The notes: generated by a model from the letters alone, not told the origin. A DNA stretch of 64,000 bases from SZUA-265 sp966249405 (GCA_966249405.1 CBINDO010000008.1:1-64000), one strand, 5' to 3'. Shown: positions 1 through 8,089, counted from the first letter of the stretch. Program-made: numbers and translations.

Positions 1-486
1 GGGCTGCGCTTTCGGCGGAGGGAGCGACTTGCCCTTGGTCGGGGCGTTCGACTTGGCGCTGCTCGGCCCATTCGATTTGGCCATGCTCGCCTTGGCGCCG
101 GACTTCGGTGGCGGTGCGCTTTTGGCTGCGGGCTTGGACGCGGCTTTGGTGGCCCCCGTCGCTTTGGAGGCGGCGTTCTTCGCCGAACTCGACGTGCCTT
201 GGGCCGGCTTGGCGACGCCACCCTTGGCAGCTTTTTCGGCTGCGGTCTTCCCTGCAGCGGCTGTCGCGACAGCCGGCTTGGCTGCGCTGGACTTCGCCGC
301 GCTGGGTTTGGCTACGCTCGGCTTGCCTGCGCTGGATTTGGCTACGCTGGACTTCGAGGTGTTGGGCTTGGCAATGGACGAGCTACCCGCGCTGCCTCGC
401 GACGCCGCCGGCTTGGACGACGCAGGGGGTGATGTTCGCTTTGCGCCTGATTTCTTGTCAGAGGTAGTTTTTCGAGCCGCCGCCAT
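1..486 (-). CDS. Lys/Ala/Ser-rich low-complexity protein, C-terminus outside the window
   Basis: The ATG at 486-484 is preceded on the minus strand by AAGGTGA, a fair ribosome binding site. The frame stays open for 162 codons to the window edge. The product is almost entirely Lys, Ala, Ser and Pro, with irregular repeats such as SSVAKSSAGKPSVAKPSAAK, so it is strongly basic and likely disordered. Such tails occur in histone H1-like proteins, and as N-terminal extensions of myxobacterial regulators such as DksA/TraR or HU-like proteins. The folded domain that would identify it, if any, lies beyond position 1. A DNA- or RNA-binding role is inference from charge alone. Confidence 0.6.
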   Translation of the reverse strand, partial: MAAARKTTSDKKSGAKRTSPPASSKPAASRGSAGSSSIAKPNTSKSSVAKSSAGKPSVAKPSAAKSSAAKPAVATAAAGKTAAEKAAKGGVAKPAQGTSSSAKNAASKATGATKAASKPAAKSAPPPKSGAKASMAKSNGPSSAKSNAPTKGKSLPPPKAQP

Positions 487-817
487 GGGTGCCTGTCACC
501 TTGACTCACGGAAACGTGAGCGGAAGGGAGCCGGGTCCTGAGGAACCCGTTTCGGGGGGAGTGTAGGGGGTTCCCTGACCAAGCCCCCGCCCGAATTCCA
601 GATAACTCCTAGAAATAACGAAGCCAAACTAGCCGGCGCCCTGCCAAAACGCAAGTAATCGGTTTCACGGGAGGATATGCCACCCGGGTTTAGTCGCGCC
701 ATGGTGCGCTGCGACATCGGTTCGAGTCGGCGCCGACACGACCGCGGCGCCGAGTTAACGCGGCCGATCTCCCGCTTCGAACGGAAGGTCGACGCCCTGC
801 GTCGCCGACACGGACCC
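487..817. other. Gene-free stretch between map and the Lys-rich gene
   Basis: These 331 bases separate the 3' end of map from the start of the next minus-strand gene. No convincing reading frame is present. An inverted repeat (GGAACCC near 542 and GGGTTCC near 569, 7 bp arms) lies in the probable 5' leader of the Lys-rich gene. A weak minus-strand promoter-like pair, TTGGCT then TTATCT with a 16-base spacer, lies around 603-633. Nothing else stands out. Confidence 0.4.
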
Positions 818-1627
818 TCAGCCCCAGTAGTCGGGGAACAACTCGCTGTTCTTGAGCAGGCCGTCACGCGCCGTGAGGACTTCGACGCCGTCCGAAGTGA
901 CCAGCACGGTGTGTTCGAACTGCGCCGACAGGGAGCCGTCCTTGGTTACCGCCGTCCACTCGTCCTCCAGGACCTCCACCTCCCATGTTCCGATGTTGAT
1001 CATGGGTTCGATGGTGAAAATCATGCCTGGACGTAGGCGATCCCCGCGGCCTCTTTGCCCGTAGTGGCAGACCTTGGGCTCCTCGTGAAACTTGCGACCG
1101 ATGCCGTGGCCAACGAAGTCTTTCACTACGCCGAGGCCGTGGCTCTCTGCGAACTCCTGAATCGCCGCGCCGATGTCGCCCAAGCGGGCGCCCGGCTTCA
1201 CCTCGGCGATTCCGAGCTCCAAGCAGCGTCTGGCGGCCTCGGTAACGCGTTTGGCGTCATCGGACGGTTGACCGATGTAGAACGTCGCCGAGGTGTCCCC
1301 GTGAAACCCGTCGTAGATGTGGGTGACGTCGACGTTGATGATGTCGCCCTCTTTGAGCCGCTCGGTGCTGGGGATGCCGTGACAGACGACGTCGTTTACG
1401 GATGTGCAGACGCTCTTGGGGAACCCGTGGTAGTTCAAAGGGGCGGGGATGGCGCCCTTCTTGAGCGTGTCTTCGTGTACGAACGTGTTGATCTCTTCAG
1501 TCGTGAGACCTGCGCGCAAGAACTCGCCCACCTTGCTGAGCGTGTCCGCGGCCAGACGACACACGGTGCGCATGCGCTCGATCTCGCGCGCGGATTTGAT
1601 TGGAACGGAGTGGGGACGAAACAACAT
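818..1627 (-). CDS. map: Methionine aminopeptidase, type I
   Basis: This enzyme removes the initiator Met from nascent proteins in the cytoplasm. The 269-residue length fits type I enzymes without an N-terminal zinc-finger extension. The dinuclear metal ligands of the pita-bread fold are visible: Asp in NVDVTHIYDGFHGDTSA (two Asp), His in GHGIGRKFHEEP, Glu in FTIEPMI and Glu in QFEHTVLV. The substrate-binding His lies in PLNYHGFPKS. It starts at an ATG, lies just downstream of a lipoprotein gene on the same strand (6-base gap) and is probably co-transcribed with it and with the NifU-like gene. Confidence 0.96.
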   Translation of the reverse strand: MLFRPHSVPIKSAREIERMRTVCRLAADTLSKVGEFLRAGLTTEEINTFVHEDTLKKGAIPAPLNYHGFPKSVCTSVNDVVCHGIPSTERLKEGDIINVDVTHIYDGFHGDTSATFYIGQPSDDAKRVTEAARRCLELGIAEVKPGARLGDIGAAIQEFAESHGLGVVKDFVGHGIGRKFHEEPKVCHYGQRGRGDRLRPGMIFTIEPMINIGTWEVEVLEDEWTAVTKDGSLSAQFEHTVLVTSDGVEVLTARDGLLKNSELFPDYWG

Positions 1628-1633
1628 GGGGAC

Positions 1634-2227
1634 CTAGGGCTCGGGGATGCTGGCTTGGCGGATCGCGTCCAGGACTTCGTCTTGGTCCGGCTCGCCGCGG
1701 AAATGCAACACGGGCTCGTCGTTGAGCTGATAGCGTTTGAGCAGGAGGATGAACTTTGCACCGACTGCCTCGACGCTCATCGAGCGCAACATACTCAACG
1801 AGGGGGAGGCACGTCCAACGGTGAGTTCGAGTTCTGGTGGCAGTGCACCGCCGACGATCGCGGGGCCCAAAGGCTGAACCACGATTCGGTAGCGGAGCGA
1901 ATCGGCGAAGCGCTCCTCGAGGATGGTCCTGAGTTTTACTCGTGCCACGTGGTCTGCCGCTCGGACTCGCTCACTGAGCAGCCGATCTTTGGACGGCTTG
2001 ACCCGTTCGACCTGGAGCCCGAACACCTCCGGCGCGATCGAGTCGTCGAAGACGCGAGCCGCCTCTGGGTCGTAGCTGGGCAGGTTCTCCGCGGGCTCTT
2101 CCGCGGTGGCGCGTTCGACCTCGGAGCGGCCACAGGACGGAAGCGCGAGAACGCAGGCGAACAAGCAAACCCAGCGCCGCGCTCGGCCGGTTTTGAGTTG
2201 GCCAGTGTTGAGTCGGCCGGTCGGCAT
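1634..2227 (-). CDS. Predicted lipoprotein, unknown function
   Basis: The ATG at 2227 overlaps the TAA stop of the upstream NifU-like gene (TAATG), which supports this start over longer in-frame options. The protein has 197 residues. It begins with basic residues, a hydrophobic stretch (RRWVCLFACVLALPSC) and a lipobox-like LPSC, so it is probably exported and lipid-anchored. The mature part contains IVVQPLGPAIVGGALPPELE and ends in a region resembling a thiol-disulfide or redox-associated fold only vaguely. No family is recognised. Because it sits between a NifU-like gene and map, its neighbours do not define its role. Confidence 0.65.
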   Translation of the reverse strand: MPTGRLNTGQLKTGRARRWVCLFACVLALPSCGRSEVERATAEEPAENLPSYDPEAARVFDDSIAPEVFGLQVERVKPSKDRLLSERVRAADHVARVKLRTILEERFADSLRYRIVVQPLGPAIVGGALPPELELTVGRASPSLSMLRSMSVEAVGAKFILLLKRYQLNDEPVLHFRGEPDQDEVLDAIRQASIPEP

Positions 2228-2511
2228 TATCGCGTCGAGGCAGGGGCCGACGGGGTCCAGCGGGTTGCGCCCTCGGGCACCAACGCCCCGCTGGTGATCG
2301 ACAGCCTCAGGCCAGGGCACTGAGCGCGCGCGATCGGTTCTATAACTCGCCGGATGGCAAGGATATTTCCCGGGCATCCGGCAAACCCTCCGGCCAAGTG
2401 CAAGGTGAGTTGCGTGCCCGTCTGTTCCACCACGTGAAGCTCACCTGCGTCGCGCTCCACGAGCGGACCCAGAACCTCGTCGAGAAGGCGTTTAACCGGG
2501 GAATTCAACAT
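2227..2511 (-). CDS. NifU-like C-terminal domain protein
   Basis: This 94-residue protein resembles the small NifU/Nfu C-terminal domain, which carries or transfers iron-sulfur clusters. The pattern LLDEVLGPLVERDAGELHVV, then LTLHLAGGFAGCPGN and a helical IRRVIEPIA segment, follows the domain order. The family normally has CxxC (as in GxCxxCPSS). Here only the second Cys (GCPGN) is kept and the first position is Phe-Ala, so cluster binding as in canonical Nfu is doubtful. It is the first gene of a minus-strand run that continues into a lipoprotein gene and map, and it is divergent from rpsP. Confidence 0.7.
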   Translation of the reverse strand: MLNSPVKRLLDEVLGPLVERDAGELHVVEQTGTQLTLHLAGGFAGCPGNILAIRRVIEPIARAQCPGLRLSITSGALVPEGATRWTPSAPASTR

Positions 2512-2536
2512 CCGAAAACAATCCCTACCATGGACC

Positions 2537-2566
2537 TTGACCGCAGGGCGAGCCTTACTCTAAGTT
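2537..2566 (+). promoter_or_regulatory. Candidate sigma70-type promoter for the rpsP operon
   Basis: TTGACC at 2537-2542 and TAAGTT at 2561-2566 are separated by 18 bases. They sit about 105 bases upstream of rpsP, in the divergent gap between the NifU-like gene and rpsP. The -35 match is good and the -10 match is weak (3 of 6). Confidence 0.3.
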
Positions 2567-2670
2567 CCCCGCCCCTTGAGGCGGCGCCTTGGCTCGGGTC
2601 CTCGTCCTCACCGCAGAGGCTAGCATAGGCCTTCTGTTTCACGAGTCACTAGTGGGAAGTACAAAGAAAA

Positions 2671-2922
2671 ATGTCAGTGCAGATTCGGCTCGCTCGTCAC
2701 GGCTCCAAGAAAAGCCCCTTTTACCGCATCGTTGTCACCGACGGCCGCAACGCTCGCGATGGTCGCTTCTTGGAGAACCTCGGCACCTTCAATCCGACCG
2801 TTGAGCCGCCCGTAGTGGACATCAAGCAGGACCGCCTCTCGTTCTGGCAGTCTCAGGGCGCAAAGCCCTCCGCTACGTTGGCCAAAGTCATCAAGCTCAA
2901 GCTCGCGCAATCCGCAGGCTGA
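2671..2922 (+). CDS. rpsP: 30S ribosomal protein S16
   Basis: The protein is a structural component of the small ribosomal subunit. The 83-residue product starts with the family signature VQIRLARHGSKKSPFYRIVV and continues with RDGRFLENLGTFNP. It heads the conserved order rpsP-khpA-rimM-trmD, which links ribosome assembly, 16S maturation and tRNA modification. The start is ATG at 2671. The sequence before it is A-rich and has only a weak Shine-Dalgarno match. Confidence 0.97.
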   Translation: MSVQIRLARHGSKKSPFYRIVVTDGRNARDGRFLENLGTFNPTVEPPVVDIKQDRLSFWQSQGAKPSATLAKVIKLKLAQSAG

Positions 2923-2941
2923 GCAGGTCCAGGGAGAATCC

Positions 2942-3178
2942 ATGTCCCTTACCGGTTTGGTTGCAACGATCGCCAAGGCCTTGGTTGACGAGCCCGACGA
3001 AGTCGAGGTGAACGAGGTGACGGAAGGCAATGGCTCCACGCTCCAGTTGCGCGTGGCCAAGTCCGATATCGGCAAGGTGATTGGTAAGGACGGGCGGACC
3101 GCTCAGTCGATCCGCGCCGTCCTGGCGGCAGCCGCTCAAAAAGCCGGGCGCCGCGCTCAGTTGGACATTCTTGACTGA
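2942..3178 (+). CDS. khpA: KH-domain RNA-binding protein KhpA
   Basis: This is a 78-residue single KH-domain protein of the YlqC/KhpA family, which binds RNA and in other bacteria partners with KhpB/Jag. The GxxG loop of the KH fold is seen in VIGKDGRTAQSIRAVL. A ribosome binding site (AGGGAG) lies just before the ATG. The position between rpsP and rimM is the usual one for this gene. Confidence 0.92.
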   Translation: MSLTGLVATIAKALVDEPDEVEVNEVTEGNGSTLQLRVAKSDIGKVIGKDGRTAQSIRAVLAAAAQKAGRRAQLDILD

Positions 3179-3194
3179 AGTTTCGCGGGTACCC

Positions 3195-3752
3195 GTGGCA
3201 AGACCATCGCAGTCGGGAGAACGTCGCGGTCCCGAATCGTTCGACGCGTCTCAACTGCTCGAGATCGGGTACCTGGGTAAGCCCCACGGGCTTCGGGGCG
3301 AGCTGCGCCTGACGCTTCACAACCCCGAGGGCGATGCGTTGGATTGCGTCGAGCGGCTCGTCGTACGCTTGCGCGGCCAGTTCGAAGAGCTGGAACTGGA
3401 GGCGATCCGCGGCGGCACCAATGCACCGCTGGTGGCGTTCACCGGGGTCGAATCTCGCGACGACGCCGAGCGCCTCAAAGGGGCCACCGTGTTCGTCCAC
3501 CGTGCCGACCTGCCTCCGCTTGAGCCGGGCGAATATTATCTCTCGGACTTGGTGGGCGCAAAGGTCGTGGGCCCCGATGGCGAGATCGGTGAGGTCGTCG
3601 AGTTGGCGTTGTACCCGACGGTGGACAGCGTCGTCATCAAAGGGCCCGAGGGGCAGCGTCTCGAACAGCCCCTGGTCGAACCATGGCTCGAGTCGGTGGA
3701 CACCACCGCCAAGCTGATCCGCTTGCGCAGCCTCGATGGTCTGATCGAATGA
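3195..3752 (+). CDS. rimM: Ribosome maturation factor RimM
   Basis: RimM binds S19 in the 30S head and assists 16S rRNA processing. The family N-terminal signature is visible in IGYLGKPHGLRGELRL, and the C-terminal PRC-barrel half in YYLSDLVGAKVVGPDGEIGE. I chose the GTG at 3195, giving 185 residues, because homology begins soon after it. The same frame is open further upstream, but that part overlaps khpA and has no family similarity. It is followed by trmD after 12 bases. Confidence 0.93.
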   Translation: MARPSQSGERRGPESFDASQLLEIGYLGKPHGLRGELRLTLHNPEGDALDCVERLVVRLRGQFEELELEAIRGGTNAPLVAFTGVESRDDAERLKGATVFVHRADLPPLEPGEYYLSDLVGAKVVGPDGEIGEVVELALYPTVDSVVIKGPEGQRLEQPLVEPWLESVDTTAKLIRLRSLDGLIE

Positions 3753-3764
3753 ACGCGTAGTATC

Positions 3765-4472
3765 ATGGACTACGGCGTTCTCACCCTCTTTCCCGAGCTC
3801 TTCGGCGAGTTCTCGAGGACAAGCCTGTTCGGACGCGCCATCCGGGAGGGACTGGCACGGCTACATTTCGAAAACCTCCGTGAGCACGGCTTGGGGAAGC
3901 ACAAGAGCGTCGATGACACGCCTTATGGCGGGGGCGCGGGCATGGTGCTCCGCGTCGATTGCGTCGTCGCTGGGATTGAGGCGCTCACCGCCCGCTTCCA
4001 AGGCGGCCCTCCGCGCCGAATCCTATTGAGCCCCCAAGGACAACCCTTCACGCAGAAGGTTGCCCGTCGTTGGTCGACCGAAGCCGGGCTCGTGTTCGTG
4101 TGCGGCCGCTACGAAGGCTTCGACGAACGCGTGCGCGACTACGTCGACGAAGAGGCCTCCCTGGGCGACTTCGTGCTCACGGGCGGTGAAGTGGCGGCCA
4201 TGGCGATGATGGAAGCGTGCGTCCGCCTGATCCCCGGAGTGCTGGGGAACGAGCAGAGCGCCGTCTCCGAGAGCTTCAGTGAGACGAGCGGCGGTGGGCT
4301 CGAATACCCGCAGTACACGCGTCCGCTGGAGTTCCGCGGGGCGGCCGTGCCCGAGGTGTTGCGCGGCGGCAATCACGCCGAGATCGAGCGTTGGCGCGAG
4401 GAAAAAGCACGCATGTTGACCGAAGAACGTCGCCCGGATCTCGTCACCAACAGTGGAAAGCGCTTCCCGTGA
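3765..4472 (+). CDS. trmD: tRNA (guanine-N1)-methyltransferase TrmD
   Basis: TrmD makes m1G37 in tRNAs from S-adenosylmethionine and guards the reading frame. The 235-residue protein has the SPOUT trefoil-knot motifs: LFPELFGEF at the start, YGGGAGMV, CGRYEGFDERV, the loop GDFVLTGGE, and YTRPLEFRG near the C-terminus. The start is ATG at 3765. The stop overlaps the GTG of the next gene (GTGA), showing translational coupling. Confidence 0.96.
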   Translation: MDYGVLTLFPELFGEFSRTSLFGRAIREGLARLHFENLREHGLGKHKSVDDTPYGGGAGMVLRVDCVVAGIEALTARFQGGPPRRILLSPQGQPFTQKVARRWSTEAGLVFVCGRYEGFDERVRDYVDEEASLGDFVLTGGEVAAMAMMEACVRLIPGVLGNEQSAVSESFSETSGGGLEYPQYTRPLEFRGAAVPEVLRGGNHAEIERWREEKARMLTEERRPDLVTNSGKRFP

Positions 4473-5029
4473 GACAAGTTTATTGTGCCCTCATTCACCA
4501 CCCCGTGCTGGACAAACAGGGCGCGACGGTGACGGCGGCCATCACCAACATCGACCTGCACGACATTGCCCGGAGCTCGCACACCTACGGTTGTGAGCGG
4601 TTCTACGTCGTGCACCCGGTGGCGGCGCAACGCGCCTTGGCGGAGCGAATCCGCGAGCATTGGGTCGCCGGCTCTGGCGGGGTGAGGATCCCGGATCGGA
4701 AGCCCGCGCTCTCCAATATCGCCGTGGTGGACAACCTCGAGGCCGCGTTGACCGACGCGGGCCCGGGCGCGGAGCTCTGGACGACGAGCGCGAAGCGCAT
4801 CGGTGCCAACGTGATGTCGATGGGCGAAGCACGAGACGCGCTCCGCCGACCGGGACCGCCGGTGGTCATCGCCTTCGGTACCGGTTGGGGCTTGGCCGCG
4901 GAAGTTCACGAGCGTGCAAGCGCGCACCTTGCTCCGATCGAATCGGTACGGTCCGACGGTTACAATCACCTCAGCGTGCGAGCGGCAGCAGCGATCCTGT
5001 TTGATCGATTGCTTGGCAGCGCCGGTTGA
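4469..5029 (+). CDS. SPOUT-type RNA methyltransferase-like protein
   Basis: The GTG at 4469 overlaps the trmD stop codon, which fixes the start and gives 186 residues. The sequence resembles the small family of TrmD-associated RNA methyltransferases in Deltaproteobacteria. It opens with YCALIHHPVLDKQG, then has TNIDLHDIARSSHTYG, and a Gly-rich FGTGWGLAAEV segment plausible for the knotted SAM site. It ends with SVRSDGYNHLSVRAAAAI, a typical SPOUT C-terminal pattern. The RNA target is unknown. In related genomes this gene often lies between trmD and rplS, but rplS is not here. Confidence 0.8.
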   Translation: MRQVYCALIHHPVLDKQGATVTAAITNIDLHDIARSSHTYGCERFYVVHPVAAQRALAERIREHWVAGSGGVRIPDRKPALSNIAVVDNLEAALTDAGPGAELWTTSAKRIGANVMSMGEARDALRRPGPPVVIAFGTGWGLAAEVHERASAHLAPIESVRSDGYNHLSVRAAAAILFDRLLGSAG

Positions 5030-5085
5030 GGTACCCAGCGCGGGCTGTCTCGGCGATAGCCCGTTCATTAGTACGGAGTGAATTG

Positions 5086-5886
5086 ATGGATCTTTTTGTT
5101 GGTCAGACCTCCTTGAAGGGGGACTTTCGGCGTTACGCGCGCGACTTCAACTACGTGGAGTTGCTGGCAGAGCCGCAGCAATTGCCCAACGTGAAGAAGG
5201 TCGCGTCTCTGGCCGGTGAGACGAAGGGCAAGGTGCAGTTCGGCGTGGTGCTTTCTCCGCGCGTTTGGGAAGGGCCCTCGGACGAATTGACCGGCTACTT
5301 CAAGAAGGTGGTCAAAGCGTGCTCACCGACCTGGGCCATCGTGCGAACTCCGAGCAACTTTCGGCCCGGGCCGGCGTCGGAGCGCGAACTCGCGAAGCGC
5401 GTCGAGGAACTGCGCGCCGTGGTCGGAGAGGTGCGTTTGGCTTGGGAAGCGCGTGGCCTGTGGGAGCCCACGATGGTGGGTCGCGTTGCCGAGGCGCTGC
5501 AGGTGACGCCGGTATGGGACGGAATGTCGTTACCGGCCTCGACGTTTGGCGAAGCGCCGGCTTACGTCCGTTTCTCCGAGCTGGGCGTCGCGTCGCGGGT
5601 CAACGAGGGACGGCTGGAACGTCTCGCCGTGAAGGCTGAGGCGTGCGAATCGCTCTACGTCGTGGTCGAGGGCCGCGGCGCGCAACGCACGCGCCAAATC
5701 TTGCAGGCAGTATTCAGCGATCCGTTTGCGGGTCTCGACGATGCCAGCGTGGCCGGGTTGGCCGCGGCGGCGATGGTCGGTGAGACGGATGCCGACGACG
5801 GCGTCGAAGAGGACGAGGACGACGACGAAGAGCTCGGAGAAGACTTCGACGACGCGGACGAGTTCGACGACGAGGACGAAGAATAG
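5086..5886 (+). CDS. DUF72 (YecE-like) protein with an acidic tail
   Basis: The ATG at 5086 follows GGAG and gives a 266-residue protein. Residues 1 to about 205 follow the DUF72 pattern: an opening MDLFVGQTSLKGDF, a FNYVELL strand, IVRTPSNFRPGP, and VRLAWEARGLW. DUF72 proteins have a TIM-barrel-like fold of unknown biochemical function. Unusually, the last 40 or so residues are nearly all Asp and Glu, an extension not seen in short members. It is probably part of the trmD transcription unit. Confidence 0.75.
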   Translation: MDLFVGQTSLKGDFRRYARDFNYVELLAEPQQLPNVKKVASLAGETKGKVQFGVVLSPRVWEGPSDELTGYFKKVVKACSPTWAIVRTPSNFRPGPASERELAKRVEELRAVVGEVRLAWEARGLWEPTMVGRVAEALQVTPVWDGMSLPASTFGEAPAYVRFSELGVASRVNEGRLERLAVKAEACESLYVVVEGRGAQRTRQILQAVFSDPFAGLDDASVAGLAAAAMVGETDADDGVEEDEDDDEELGEDFDDADEFDDEDEE

Positions 5887-5903
5887 GATACGGAGCAGAG
5901 ATC

Positions 5904-6791
5904 GTGACCCAACGGTGTATTGTTACGGCCAGCGACGATGTAGCTCTGGAGGCTGCCGAAGAGGCGGTGTCGAGCGGACACAGTCCGCTCGGTGTAGTGG
6001 TCTCGAGTTATCTCGCGTTGGCGGGCCATTATCCGGGCGTGTTATGGGGGCCACTCGGGGTCCTCGTGCACGGGCTGGGGGTGTCTCGATGTTTCGACGG
6101 TCGGATGCGGCAGCCGGGAGTTGGTGTCAAGCGCCCGCGCGGGTATACCAGCGCCGAGGCCATCCCCGCGGCAGCCACGATCCCCGCGGCGCAGGTGGTG
6201 CCCGCGCTGTTCGTCGCGCTCAGCTACGACGATGAACGCCGTTACAGCGAACTCTTCAAGGCCGGGCTCGCCGCGGCAAAGCGCGCAGGTGCGTCGCGTC
6301 GCGCCGCGCTGCTGACGCGTATCAAGGAACTCGGAGCGCGCGCGTTCATGGACCCCGCGCTTCATCGGCCACTGCTGCACTCGGGCAGCGCCGCGGAAGG
6401 TGGCCTGCTGGGGGTAAAAGACTTCGAGCCTCCCGTGTCCATCGACGTGCCTACCGAGCAAACCACCGACGCCGACGGCCAAATTCGCGTCGAGTTTCCC
6501 TGGTCACCTGCGGCAGAGCCCGCGCCTGGCCTCGAGCCGGGGTTCATCGCGGCTCTCGATCGACGCGGCGTAGGCGTGCTGCTGCGCTACGAACGAGCCG
6601 TACAAGGTGAACCGGTGGACGAGTGGGAGCTGTTGTTACCTCGCGCGGCTTCTCCCGTATTGCGCGGGGTAGCCAGGACCCGACCGGGGCAGGAGTTGCC
6701 GTTCCACTGGTCGGGGCACCTGCTCGGGACGAACGAAGGTAAGACCAAGGCCATCGTGCCTGACCTGAGCGCGCCCAAGCTCGTGCGCTGA
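5904..6791 (+). CDS. Conserved hypothetical protein, unknown function
   Basis: A GTG start at 5904 follows GGAGCAGAG and gives 295 residues. I do not recognise the family with confidence. The N-terminus (ALEAAEEAVSSGHSPLGVVV, then GHYPGVLWGPLGVLVHGLG) has a rhythm reminiscent of the gamma-glutamyltransferase large subunit, but I see no catalytic Thr motif, so an inactive or unrelated protein is equally possible. No signal peptide is seen. The gene closes the plus-strand run that begins at rpsP and converges on rpmB. Confidence 0.55.
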   Translation: MTQRCIVTASDDVALEAAEEAVSSGHSPLGVVVSSYLALAGHYPGVLWGPLGVLVHGLGVSRCFDGRMRQPGVGVKRPRGYTSAEAIPAAATIPAAQVVPALFVALSYDDERRYSELFKAGLAAAKRAGASRRAALLTRIKELGARAFMDPALHRPLLHSGSAAEGGLLGVKDFEPPVSIDVPTEQTTDADGQIRVEFPWSPAAEPAPGLEPGFIAALDRRGVGVLLRYERAVQGEPVDEWELLLPRAASPVLRGVARTRPGQELPFHWSGHLLGTNEGKTKAIVPDLSAPKLVR

Positions 6792-6848
6792 CACATCCGA
6801 CACTCGGGGGGCGCTGTCCCACCGGGGAGTCCGCCGCGCTCAGCACGG

Positions 6849-6889
6849 ACAAAACAGTAACGGCCGCGTGGCGTCACCGCCAGCGGCCG
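6849..6889 (-). terminator. Strong hairpin terminator after rpmB
   Basis: CGGCCGC-G-TGGCG and CGCCA-GCGGCCG form a hairpin of about 12 pairs with one bulge and a TCAC loop (6861-6889). On the minus strand it is followed by TTACTGTTTT, giving a rho-independent terminator for rpmB. It lies between convergent genes. Confidence 0.7.
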
Positions 6890-6907
6890 ATGGCTACCGT
6901 CGCAAAC

Positions 6908-7135
6908 TCAGACGATCTTGACGCCGTGCTCTTTGGCGAACGACAACAGGCCCACCTTGTCGATGGTGCGCAGATCTCGGGTGGTGACCTTCAGGGTAAC
7001 GAACTTGTTGAGTTCGGGAACCCAGATCCGCCGATTCTGCACGTTGACATGCTGCCACCGGGGGGTCTTGATGTTGGAGTGCGAAACGTGGCGCGCGCGA
7101 AGGCGACGCTTGCCGGTGATTTGACTTCTAGCCAT
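6908..7135 (-). CDS. rpmB: 50S ribosomal protein L28
   Basis: This is a structural protein of the large subunit. The chosen ATG at 7135 gives 75 residues starting MARSQITGKRRLRARHVSHS, which matches the usual L28 N-terminus. An upstream in-frame ATG at 7150 would add five residues not typical of the family. The segment RIWVPELNKFVTLKV and the ending LRTIDKVG are also L28-like. The Cys pairs of zinc-binding L28 variants are absent. Confidence 0.93.
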   Translation of the reverse strand: MARSQITGKRRLRARHVSHSNIKTPRWQHVNVQNRRIWVPELNKFVTLKVTTRDLRTIDKVGLLSFAKEHGVKIV

Positions 7136-7233
7136 GAGGGCGGCGCTCATAACCCAGGTTCGGGGCCCGCTTCAATCCAGAGTCGAACTAAACCGTCGGG
7201 GAATCGTCTTGTGCGGCCGTTCGGTCAAGTTGG

Positions 7234-8034
7234 TCAGGTTAGCGCAGTCTGGCCCAGGCGGGCCACGAGCTCCGAGCAATAGGCGCGAGTAGCGGCAAAT
7301 TTGGTGTCGAGCCGCTCGAGGCTGAGTTCATTCATGTACAACCCCCGGTTGAGCTCGACCTGCACCGCATGGACGCCGTTTTGCGGTTGGCCGTAATGAG
7401 CAGTCGTGAATCCACCGCGATAAGGCGTATCGTGGGCGACCGACCATCCGCGCTGGACGGCGAGTTGCTCGGGGAGCCGAATCAGTCGCGGGTCCGCCGT
7501 GGTGAACCCTCTGCTGCCAGGCACGACGTCGGCGCGGTGCGCGCCTGGATCCTTGTGGCCACTCCGTCCCGAGCCCGGCATGGAATGGGCTGCCAGCAGG
7601 ACGACGTAACCAAAGCGTTGGATGGACTGCAACAAGAGCTGGCGCAGCGCCTGATGATACGGTCGATAGATGAGTCGCAAACGACGCTCGAGCTCGCCTC
7701 GCGAGACGGGCCCCCCCAATGCGGCCTGGGACTCCGTCGTCTGGTGCCAGATCAAGCCATGTGGAAAGTGAACGCCCGACGCGCCCTGCACGGCGTGGCT
7801 GTCCACGTCCGTTTCGGCGCGATTCAAGTCACACACGTAGCGGCTGACGTGAGACACCAGCACGCTGGCCCCGAGGTCGGGCGCGTCGGCGTACAACTCG
7901 TCGACGTACAGGTCGGCGTCGCGTCCCAGAGCCGCCACCGGGGCGACGAGCGTGGCCGCGGACAACGGTTCGAGCAAGAGCCCTGCGTGCGGGATTTCGA
8001 CGACGACAGGGATCGGCGTGGCCCGCGGTGGCAT
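7234..8034 (-). CDS. N-formylglutamate amidohydrolase family protein
   Basis: The 266-residue protein has the order of motifs of this zinc-hydrolase family: VEIPHAGLLL near the N-terminus, a Tyr/Asp-rich DADLYVDELY, SRYVCDLNRAETD, LAAHSMPG with a likely metal or catalytic His, then HDTPYRGGFTTAHYG and VQVELNRGLYM. Family members hydrolyse N-formyl-glutamate at the end of histidine degradation, but no hut genes lie nearby, so the substrate is uncertain. The ATG at 8034 is preferred over one at 8049 because homology starts just after it. The gene follows xerD on the same strand. Confidence 0.85.
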   Translation of the reverse strand: MPPRATPIPVVVEIPHAGLLLEPLSAATLVAPVAALGRDADLYVDELYADAPDLGASVLVSHVSRYVCDLNRAETDVDSHAVQGASGVHFPHGLIWHQTTESQAALGGPVSRGELERRLRLIYRPYHQALRQLLLQSIQRFGYVVLLAAHSMPGSGRSGHKDPGAHRADVVPGSRGFTTADPRLIRLPEQLAVQRGWSVAHDTPYRGGFTTAHYGQPQNGVHAVQVELNRGLYMNELSLERLDTKFAATRAYCSELVARLGQTALT

Positions 8035-8089
8035 GACGGAAAAATACACAGGCTCGGCTTAGCACAGCGGGCTTTCGCGCGCGATGGTC

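Noticed and set aside
717..740. tRNA T-arm-like GGTTCGAGTC
   Set aside because: The flanking stem does not pair and no acceptor or anticodon arm is present.
1055..2323. Plus-strand reading frame of 422 codons
   Set aside because: It is antisense to map and the lipoprotein gene, both with clear protein signatures.
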